A stretch of 64,000 nt of DNA from NCBI GenBank assembly GCA_016794985.1, contig JAEUIQ010000008.1, positions 62,001 to 126,000 on the forward strand, given 5' to 3'. The position numbers and the translations under genes were made by a program. Below are positions 43,733-50,947 of this stretch, piece after piece. The first letter of the stretch is position 1. Each line of letters begins with the position of its first letter. The DNA comes from Planctomycetaceae bacterium (GTDB lineage: Bacteria; Planctomycetota; Planctomycetia; Pirellulales; Pirellulaceae). Under the pieces are notes generated by a model that was not told where the DNA came from, searched no databases, and was given only the letters and a program-made list of their open reading frames with translations.

Positions 43733-44515
43733 ATGAAACTAGATAACCGAGCGGCACTGGTGACCGGTGGCACTCAAGGTATTGGTGCCGCGATTGCCTA
43801 TCGCTTGGCACAAGCCGGTTGCGATTTGATTCTGGTTGGTTTGCGCGACGACTCAATGGCTCACGCAACGGTGCAACAATGTCGCGAATTGGGGCGAAGA
43901 GTCCATTTGTTGATCGCGGACCTTTCACAGCCGTCTTCAGAAGTCATTCCGGGCCTGTGCGAGCAAGCGTTTTCATTGGAGCCGCAATTGTCGATCTTGA
44001 TCAACAACGCCGGTACGTTTTGTGATCGACCCTTTCTCGAAATGGACTGGGCAACTTACGAAAGAACCATGCGGCTGAACGTCGAGTCGGGCTATTTTCT
44101 GACTCAGGCGTTTGCACGTCGTTGGGTGGCGGCAGGCATACCGGGCCGTGTCTTGTTTACAGGCTCGATCAACGGTGAACTTGCCGAACCGGACCATACC
44201 GCCTACGACACCAGTAAGGGGGCCGTAAGAATGATGGTGCGCACGCTGTGTGTCTCGTTGGCGCCCTATGGCATCCGAGTGAACGCAATGGCACCGGGCT
44301 TGGTGGTCACACCACTTACGGCCTCGGCGCTTACCCCGGCGGCCACGGACTGGATGAAGTTGCACACACCCAACGGAAAAGTTCCCGGCCCAGAAGTCTG
44401 TGCCGGCGCCGCGTTGTTTCTTGTCAGCGACGAGGCCGATCATGTTCACGGGCAAACTCTCTTGGTGGATGGCGGTATGAGCGTATGGCAACAGCCGAAC
44501 CCGGATGGACAGTAA
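43733..44515 (+). CDS. Short-chain dehydrogenase/reductase
   Basis: SDR of 260 aa. NAD(P) motif TGGTQGIGAA at residue 12, NNAG near 87, the Ser of FTGSING near 140 and YDTSKGAVRMM near 155 form the catalytic tetrad. The C-terminal VDGGMSVW fits the 3-oxoacyl-reductase/glucose dehydrogenase-like cluster. No substrate can be given. Same direction as the decarboxylase 115 bp upstream, possibly cotranscribed. Followed by tandem repeats and a MITE-like element. Confidence 0.9.
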   Translation: MKLDNRAALVTGGTQGIGAAIAYRLAQAGCDLILVGLRDDSMAHATVQQCRELGRRVHLLIADLSQPSSEVIPGLCEQAFSLEPQLSILINNAGTFCDRPFLEMDWATYERTMRLNVESGYFLTQAFARRWVAAGIPGRVLFTGSINGELAEPDHTAYDTSKGAVRMMVRTLCVSLAPYGIRVNAMAPGLVVTPLTASALTPAATDWMKLHTPNGKVPGPEVCAGAALFLVSDEADHVHGQTLLVDGGMSVWQQPNPDGQ

Positions 44516-44543
44516 CGGTTTTACATTGACGTAGCGTACGGAA

Positions 44544-44633
44544 ATGATTGGCAGGGGAATGGTTGGCAGAGGAATGGTTGGCAGAGGAATGATTGGCGGA
44601 GGAATGGATTGCGGAGGAGTGGATGGCGGCAAC
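44544..44633 (+). repeat. 15-bp tandem repeat
   Basis: Five consecutive units of the form ATGGTTGGCAGAGGA with small changes, and a sixth decayed unit that runs into the left terminal repeat of the MITE-like element (which starts at 44628). Confidence 0.85.
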
Positions 44634-44796
44634 GCTGTGAAGAGTTATTCTTGGGGAAAACAGGCCCGAATGGGCCAACACATCCCTAGCCGGTGTGCGT
44701 GAGCCACCGGTTAGTTTGATTTCACGATCAGAAAAGGCCTGGAAGGCCGACACAAGTGCGGAGGCTGAGTACACCACAATGCTTCACCGCGTTGCC
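44628..44796 (+). mobile_element. 169-bp MITE-like element, copy 2
   Basis: Terminal inverted repeats GGCAACGCTGTGAAG (44628-44642) and CTTCACCGCGTTGCC (44782-44796) match with one mismatch and match copy 1's ends. The interior shares ACAGGCCCG, CCCTAGCCGGTGTGCG, GAGCCACCGGTTAG and GGCCGACACAAGTGC with copy 1. No ORF; direct target repeats were not resolved. Confidence 0.75.
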
Positions 44797-44850
44797 TGCC
44801 ATCCATTTTGCCCACGTCGCTTGGCGTCGTCGAAACGCCTTCTCGTTGAA

Positions 44851-45894
44851 TCAATTAGGAAGAAATCCCAAGCTGGTCATTTCGTTCTTGTTGGCGTTCA
44901 AGCGGCGAAGTTGAAATACATAGCCACTCCTGCGGAGCAGTTCTTTGTAGGCGGAAAGCAATTCGTACCCGTCATCACCGCGAAACTTGGTTGTGACAAC
45001 AAACTGCTTGCACCAACGCTGCCCCAACCATTGCTCGAGAAGTTCCAGTGTCCGTTGAGGAAACGCCGCCACGTCGCAAAGTAGCCAATCAACCGGTTGC
45101 GGTGGTTTAAAGGCAAACGCATCACCCTTTACGAAGTTAACGCTGGCGTGTCCCATCAAGTCCGGTCGCAGCGGACTGCGGTCGATCGCCGTGACGCGCG
45201 CGCCCTGTTCGACCGCGACCCATGTCCAGCCGCCTGGGCTGGCACCGAGATCCACACACGATTCGCTTGGCTTGATCGACCGGCCTAGGCGTAGTTGGGC
45301 CTCGACCAATTTGCCGAAGGCCCGCGCTGGAGCATTTTGATCGCTGGCGATGGGCGGAGCACCAGCCGGAAACGGACTTAGCACTGCCCTGGCCATTTGC
45401 ACCACGGAAGCTGGGGCATGTGACCAATAGGCCGTCGTTGGATCGGTCCACACGACTTGCAACAGGGGGCTCGCTTCCCAACCGCCACCGCCCGGTTCTC
45501 TCCAGGTCTTTAGGAGACGCTTTTGTTTGCGTTTGAGCCACTCTCGGAGGCCCTGTTCGATCAAGCCGATACGCCGCATCGAAACTTGATTCGCTTCCGG
45601 GACGGCTTGTCCCAGACACAATGTCCATGGGCCATGTTCGTCTTTTAGCGCGGCCACGATACGCTGGCCCAGTGTTTCGATCCATTGGTTGATCGACGGA
45701 GCTACCAACACCTCGGCCAATGGTAATGCTTGTCGGCACCAAACAAGTGCTGGCTGCGAGTATTCATGAAAGGCCAGCGGATCAGTCAGGACTACTACTC
45801 CTGATTCGGTATGGAGTTTTGTTACCGAAAACTCCGCGCGGAGCTCCGCAGCTAATGGTTCTTCCCAACCGGGTTCACAGAGAGCGACAAACAA
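44851..45894 (-). CDS. RlmM-like 23S rRNA 2'-O-methyltransferase
   Basis: SAM-dependent methyltransferase of 347 aa, in the FtsJ/RlmM group (COG2933), which in E. coli methylates 2'-O of C2498 in 23S rRNA. The N-terminal THUMP-like part (1-110) precedes the methyltransferase fold: CVDLGASPGGWTW near residue 215 (SAM motif I), DWLLCDVAAFP near 268 and TTKFRGDDGYELL near 305, giving the K-D-K-type catalytic residues. The C-terminal NKNEMTSLGFLPN is compatible. Assigned by motif pattern, not alignment. No operon partners. Confidence 0.85.
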   Translation of the reverse strand: MFVALCEPGWEEPLAAELRAEFSVTKLHTESGVVVLTDPLAFHEYSQPALVWCRQALPLAEVLVAPSINQWIETLGQRIVAALKDEHGPWTLCLGQAVPEANQVSMRRIGLIEQGLREWLKRKQKRLLKTWREPGGGGWEASPLLQVVWTDPTTAYWSHAPASVVQMARAVLSPFPAGAPPIASDQNAPARAFGKLVEAQLRLGRSIKPSESCVDLGASPGGWTWVAVEQGARVTAIDRSPLRPDLMGHASVNFVKGDAFAFKPPQPVDWLLCDVAAFPQRTLELLEQWLGQRWCKQFVVTTKFRGDDGYELLSAYKELLRRSGYVFQLRRLNANKNEMTSLGFLPN

Positions 45895-46310
45895 GGGACC
45901 GACTAGCGTGTAAGTACAGTTGTATGGATTTGTTTAACGCTTCGGTCGCCAGACCGACCAGCAACCCATCTTCGCTGCAGATCGCGACCTGGCGCCCTCG
46001 CGTTGGAGCATCATAATCACCCCTGCAAAAAATTAAAATAACAGCGTTCAACGCCCAGTATCGTTTTTCCAGGCACCGAATATTCTTGTCGATTCGTAGG
46101 ATTCGTGGCCAAACCGATTGGAGCGAGGATTCCGTGCGGGTGAGCCTCGGCACGAATTCTCCGAATGAACACGAAGAAACACTGCGATTCCTCAGGGGAA
46201 CTCGCGCTGCCGCGTCACTCGTAGCTACGTTCCCAGTCAGCACACGTTGAACTCGTGAGCCATTATGGAGAAGAGATATGGACCATACTTGTGAAATGCC
46301 CCAAACAAGT
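45895..46310. other. Intergenic region
   Basis: About 415 bp upstream of the RlmM-like gene and downstream of the HEAT-like gene. No gene, repeat or RNA found. Confidence 0.4.
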
Positions 46311-47231
46311 CTATTTGCCGAGTCGCTTTCGGATTCGTTCGTTGAGTTGAGAATGAATGTCACGTTTCTGTTCGAAATCGCGGCGAACTTCATCCGAATC
46401 AAATTTCTCGAACTCCAATTGGGCCTTGGCCGTGTCTTCGCTTAGATCACCTCCAGTCGACTGATTGCTGTCGGTCTCGGAGCTTGGTAGCAAGAATTTG
46501 CGAGCTGCCGGGCCAAACTTCGGGAGGACTCCCAATGCGCACTGACCGACCCAAGGCTCGGGGTCTCGCAACCCGGCTGCGACCATTTCCATCAATTCGG
46601 GATCATATGGATCCAGATCGGCCAAATGCGAGAGGCCCCACCCGCGAACCTCCTGATCCTTGCTGTCCAAGGCTTTGACAAAGCGTTGCTTCAGGTCATT
46701 GCTCCAACGGACGGGGCAATTTTGGGGAAACTCCAACAGATCCAATTCAATCGAATCATCGATTCGCAGCGTCAGACGCGGCGTCTTGGGCCAGAAAACC
46801 TCACCGTTTTCGCGTCGATGCATGACCGAAGCAATACCCGCGACGACGTGCAATTGGCAGTGATACGTAAACTCTTGATCGCGTTTGAAATTGGTCACCT
46901 TGCCAGGTCCAGGCAGAATGACAATTTCCAATCCTTCCATCGGCATCGCAGCGTAATTTCGGATCAACTCATTGAGCTCCGTCGTCGTGGTCTTATAGAA
47001 CATTTGTTCATTGCCGTTGACCCAAAAGTGATACACGCGCGTCGAATGATTAACGACCGGCATGATCCCATCCCATTGACTGAAGTTGGCATCTGACAAA
47101 GGTTTGTTTCCAATCGTCTCCTCACCCATGCGAGGACTTTCGTGGGCTCGACAGCGTTCCGGTATGCCGACCACCATTGCAAAACAAACGATCGCACTAA
47201 TCACACCCCGCCAAATTTGCTGCCGAACCAT
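46311..47231 (-). CDS. Secreted protein with HEAT-like segment
   Basis: Predicted exported protein of 306 aa; signal peptide ISAIVCFAMVVGIPE with cleavage near CRAHE. Residues 60-180 are beta-rich (STRVYHFWVNGNEQMFYKTT). Residues 190-245 show a helical repeat resembling one HEAT/PBS unit (SKDQEVRGWGLSHLADLDPYDPELMEM, continued as AAGLRDPEPWVGQCALGVLPKFG). The C-terminus is charged and helical. Planctomycetes have many such secreted repeat proteins; the function is unknown. Divergent from the fad-like operon, 380 bp away. Confidence 0.7.
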   Translation of the reverse strand: MVRQQIWRGVISAIVCFAMVVGIPERCRAHESPRMGEETIGNKPLSDANFSQWDGIMPVVNHSTRVYHFWVNGNEQMFYKTTTTELNELIRNYAAMPMEGLEIVILPGPGKVTNFKRDQEFTYHCQLHVVAGIASVMHRRENGEVFWPKTPRLTLRIDDSIELDLLEFPQNCPVRWSNDLKQRFVKALDSKDQEVRGWGLSHLADLDPYDPELMEMVAAGLRDPEPWVGQCALGVLPKFGPAARKFLLPSSETDSNQSTGGDLSEDTAKAQLEFEKFDSDEVRRDFEQKRDIHSQLNERIRKRLGK

Positions 47232-47612
47232 GTTAGACCTCCATTGCTTGATCTGCTAGTTTATTGAATTCCTAGCTCCCGCCCAAGAAGACGCTCGAAC
47301 CCTGGAACCATTAGTCAGAAAATTCCACAAATTTAGATTCGTCCCCAATTCGCCGCCATTGCGCAGGAACCCTTGGAAGTTCCTTGTTTTGGCGAGTGCT
47401 AAGCGGTGAGATGCGACAATTATCCGAGCGAGGCGTCGGGCGGACATTATCGAGTTGTTGCAGACGGTTCTTTTGCTTCAGTGAAGTGTGCTCCAGCACT
47501 GGCTGAGTTCGTTCCCAAAGTCGCTGGCATCGGATATTCTTATCGTTTCAATGGGACTGGCCCGCTCCGCGTCAGTCCTACCACAGTCCCCGTGTCTGAA
47601 ACGAGTTCGGTC
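47232..47612. other. Intergenic region before the fad-like operon
   Basis: Includes an in-frame 5' extension from ATG 47406 which I consider non-coding because it lacks family similarity. No promoter motif is convincing. Confidence 0.4.
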
Positions 47613-49793
47613 ATGTCGCCATTTCAACCGCCGTCCGATGGATTCGAGTTTCATGTGACTCGTATGGAGTGGCTTGAAGGAGGAGTTGTCTCGTTGGTCC
47701 TGGATGATCCGTCCTCCAGTGCCAATGTGATGAACGAATCACTACAAACCGAATTGGAACGCCGATTGGAACAGTTGAGGTCCGTGGCCAAGTCTTGTTC
47801 TGGGTTGTTGGTCTCGACGGCGAAGCCGAAGATCTTTATCGCGGGAGCCGACATCAAGTACATTGCCAAAACCGCTGATTTCACACGGGATCAAGTCATC
47901 GAATTTTGCCAGCGCGGACTGCGGTTGTATCAAGGTTATGCCGAATTGCCTTTTCCCACCATCGGCTTGATTCAAGGCGCCTGTTTGGGCGGTGGGCTTG
48001 AGTTTGCTCTCGCTTTGGACTGGCGCATTGCCGTCGATGCTCCGGGTACGATTTTAGGTTTGCCGGAAGTGCATTTGGGCTTGATTCCGGGGTGGGCGGC
48101 TACCGTACGAGTTCCGCGACTTTGCTCCGTCGAAACCGCAATGCGTCGCATCGGAGGCGGCACGAATTTTTCTGCTGTGGAGGCGTTGCGAATTGGTCTG
48201 GTCGATCAGCTTGTCTCGGCTGATCAGTTATACCACGCGGGAGTTGCCAAATTGGCGCTGGAAAGATCATGGATCCATGCCCGCCGTGATGCGATGCAGG
48301 GACCGGCTCGCTGGTTGCGCGAAGTCGACAGACCTCAACTGCCCGAGGTATCACAGGAAGTTCCCGCGTTCACGACGGACGACGTCGCTATCCTCGCCGA
48401 AGAAGTTCTTGCCGAAGTTCAGTCCAACGATCCGTATTTGCATCCGCTCGCCCCCCGATTGGTCATTGACTTGATTCGTCGTTCCGTTTGCGAAGAATTT
48501 TATGACGCATGCGCGCTGGAATCGCAAACGATGGCCGAAGTCTATACTTCACCAACAGGTCAGGCGTTGGTCCATGCATTCTTGCTGAATGATCGTGCAA
48601 AAAAATCTCCTGGCGTCGGTGCGGTACCGAATCCGCTGCCCAAAATGGAAAAGATCGGCATCGTGGGATTGGGAGTTATGGGCCGCAGCATCGCCCGCAT
48701 GTTTGCCAATACAAAGGGTCAATTCCTGCTGTATGATCGAGATCCCGCCGTCCGCCAAGAGGTTGCGTGGACCGTACCTGCGGAGCAGTTCGAAGTCGTC
48801 GAATCACTTGCTGAATTGCGCGACTGTGATGTGGTTCTCGAAAACGTGTTCGAGCAAAAAGAAGTCAAACACCTGGTACTGAGAGAATTGGAAGGCATTG
48901 TTCGCCCCGCCACTCGGTTGTTGAGCAACACGAGCGTGATCCCGATCACTGAATTGGCCACCGCGCTGACAAGTCCCGAGCGGTTCTGCGGCTTGCACTT
49001 TTTCAACCCTATCGACCAAACCAAGTTGGCCGAGATTGCCATCCATTCGGCCACGGATTCGACCACGGTTTGGATCGCGGCTCAATTGGGCAAGCAACTC
49101 AAGAAGATGGTCTTGGTGGTCGGCGATGGACCCGGTTTGGTAGTCAATCGACTTTTAATGGCCTTGTTGAACGAAGCCCAGCGGTTGTTGGCAGAGGGAT
49201 ACAGCATCCAGGAGATCGATCGAGCGGGTCGCGCGTTTGGTTGGCGATTGGGACCGTTCGAAATCTTGGACGTGATTGGACTGCGGACCGCCTTGGACGC
49301 GGGCGGACAAATTTCACGGCATTTAGCGAGTGCCCTGTCGGCGCCACCGTTTTTGGTACCCTTGATTAAAGCCGGGCGTTTGGGTCGCCACCACGGGGCT
49401 GGGTTTTATCGTTATTCAACGGATGGTACCGCCGAACCGGACGACCAGGTGGATCGATTGATCGCAGCGTACATTCGGCCTACGAAAGAGGCTCGACCCG
49501 AGCAACGACGGTCTGCTGCCGATCAAGCGGCTCTCGACGAGTCGCTGGCCCATCGCATGCTGGCGTCGATGTTGATTCAAGCCGCCGCGATTCTGCAGCA
49601 CGGTCAAGTGCGCGATGCGGCGGAAATCGACATGTGTTGCATGTTGGCACTTGGTTTTCCACCCTATCGTGGCGGACTGTTGTATTGGATCGATCACTAT
49701 CCGATCGGACGATTTATCGAGCAACTTTCTGACGGACAGCTTGCCATACAATTGGCGGAAGCGACCGCCAACCGTCAACGTTTTAATCGTTGA
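47613..49793 (+). CDS. Bifunctional enoyl-CoA hydratase/3-hydroxyacyl-CoA dehydrogenase
   Basis: Multifunctional fatty-acid enzyme (726 aa) like the alpha subunit FadB/FadJ. The N-terminal crotonase (1-200) has IAGADIKYIAKT, GACLGGGLEFALALDWR and GLPEVHLGLIPG, with the catalytic Glu in LPEVHL. The dehydrogenase (about 330-620) begins IGIVGLGVMGRS (NAD-binding) and has LHFFNPIDQTKLAEI with the catalytic His, then GFLV-like VNRLLMAL. The start ATG 47613 fits the crotonase opening; an ATG at 47406 adds unrelated residues. No thiolase (FadA/FadI) follows; instead a GNAT gene overlaps the stop (TTGA). First gene of a four-gene operon ending at the dikinase. Substrate could be a special acyl chain rather than general fatty acids. 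Confidence 0.9.
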   Translation: MSPFQPPSDGFEFHVTRMEWLEGGVVSLVLDDPSSSANVMNESLQTELERRLEQLRSVAKSCSGLLVSTAKPKIFIAGADIKYIAKTADFTRDQVIEFCQRGLRLYQGYAELPFPTIGLIQGACLGGGLEFALALDWRIAVDAPGTILGLPEVHLGLIPGWAATVRVPRLCSVETAMRRIGGGTNFSAVEALRIGLVDQLVSADQLYHAGVAKLALERSWIHARRDAMQGPARWLREVDRPQLPEVSQEVPAFTTDDVAILAEEVLAEVQSNDPYLHPLAPRLVIDLIRRSVCEEFYDACALESQTMAEVYTSPTGQALVHAFLLNDRAKKSPGVGAVPNPLPKMEKIGIVGLGVMGRSIARMFANTKGQFLLYDRDPAVRQEVAWTVPAEQFEVVESLAELRDCDVVLENVFEQKEVKHLVLRELEGIVRPATRLLSNTSVIPITELATALTSPERFCGLHFFNPIDQTKLAEIAIHSATDSTTVWIAAQLGKQLKKMVLVVGDGPGLVVNRLLMALLNEAQRLLAEGYSIQEIDRAGRAFGWRLGPFEILDVIGLRTALDAGGQISRHLASALSAPPFLVPLIKAGRLGRHHGAGFYRYSTDGTAEPDDQVDRLIAAYIRPTKEARPEQRRSAADQAALDESLAHRMLASMLIQAAAILQHGQVRDAAEIDMCCMLALGFPPYRGGLLYWIDHYPIGRFIEQLSDGQLAIQLAEATANRQRFNR

Positions 49794-49834
49794 CCGGAAG
49801 GTTACGGATTGGCCAACGAGACTTGAGGCGTAAC

Positions 49835-50947
49835 ATGATGGAACAAGCGACCGTTGATCTTCTCTGGGCGCGGCAACATGTTGAGCTTCTCGAACGAATT
49901 CGAGCGTTTGATCCTGCAATGTTGATTCCGACGTTGGCTTCGGTCGAGCGATCCATGCTGCGCGCCAAGTTTGCACGGCAAGTCGGGTTTCGCTATGAGG
50001 AAGAGAACGGAATCGCAATTCAACTTATCGCTCGTGTTTCACCGACATTGCGTGATACTGGCCAGCGACCATTGGGAATGATCGGGTTCTTTGCCGCGTT
50101 GCCCGCTCAAGCCGCAACCATCAGGACGTTGCATGCGGCGGTTCGGTGGCTGGAGCAACAAGGTTGTCAAACGATCATTGGGCCAATGGATGGGGACACT
50201 TGGCATCGTTATCGTTTCAATATCGGGCCACCGGCTGAACCGCCGTTTTTGCTCGAACCCACGAATCCCAGTTACTACCCGAGTGCGTGGGAGGCTGCAG
50301 GTTTCCATGTTGTCGAGACTTACCATTCCAAACAAGTGGTCGATCTTCCCGCGGTCGCACGTTTGACCGAACCTGCCGAACAACGCGCCCTCGGATTGGG
50401 CTATCGCTTCCGTCCTTTTGATGCGGGGAATTTTGAATCCGAACTCCGACGCGTTTACGATCTGAGTGTGGCGGCGTTTCGGGATAATTTGTACTACGAC
50501 GATTTAGAATGGGATGAATTCCTGGAACTCTACGCTCCCAGCCGCCCGCTCCTTAACGAACGCTTGGTCTGGTTCGCTCTCGACTCGCAAGATCAACCGG
50601 TTGGGTTTCTGTTTTGTTTGATAAACTACGTCCGAGCGGTTCAAGTGATGAATCATTCTCGCAGCGTTTGGGCCAAGCTCAAGTTTCTGTGGTCGCGTCG
50701 TTATGCGGACGCAGTCAACTTCAAGTCGATTGCGGTCCTGCCCGAACATCGTCGCGCTTCGTTGGGTGCCGCCTTGATGCATCAGGGTTATCGCGAGTCC
50801 TTCAGGCTTGGTTATCGCAAAGCAAATCTGTGTTTGATCCACGACGACAATCCCTCTTCAAAGTTGGATCAAGCTCGATCCACCTTGCTGCGACGGTATG
50901 CTCTGTACCAATATGGCAAAAATACCGAGGGCCACCGACATGTATAA
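49835..50947 (+). CDS. GNAT-family N-acyltransferase-like protein
   Basis: Protein of 370 aa with a C-terminal GNAT fold. The acyl-CoA binding part reads SIAVLPEHRRASLGAAL then HQGYRESFRLGYRKANL (about 295-335), and an N-terminal half-like region (60-170) may be a second, degenerate GNAT domain. An alternative TTG at 49790 overlaps the preceding stop, but the ATG at 49835 has GAGG upstream. The substrate is unknown. Its place between a FadB-like protein and an adenylating enzyme suggests transfer of an acyl group onto an amine within a lipid or lipopeptide pathway; this is inference. Confidence 0.8.
   Translation: MMEQATVDLLWARQHVELLERIRAFDPAMLIPTLASVERSMLRAKFARQVGFRYEEENGIAIQLIARVSPTLRDTGQRPLGMIGFFAALPAQAATIRTLHAAVRWLEQQGCQTIIGPMDGDTWHRYRFNIGPPAEPPFLLEPTNPSYYPSAWEAAGFHVVETYHSKQVVDLPAVARLTEPAEQRALGLGYRFRPFDAGNFESELRRVYDLSVAAFRDNLYYDDLEWDEFLELYAPSRPLLNERLVWFALDSQDQPVGFLFCLINYVRAVQVMNHSRSVWAKLKFLWSRRYADAVNFKSIAVLPEHRRASLGAALMHQGYRESFRLGYRKANLCLIHDDNPSSKLDQARSTLLRRYALYQYGKNTEGHRHV

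Noticed and set aside
44544-44633. Possible CRISPR array
   Set aside because: Direct tandem units without spacers; no cas genes.
47406-47612. N-terminal extension of the FadB-like protein
   Set aside because: The extra residues do not resemble the crotonase family and no ribosome-binding site precedes 47406.
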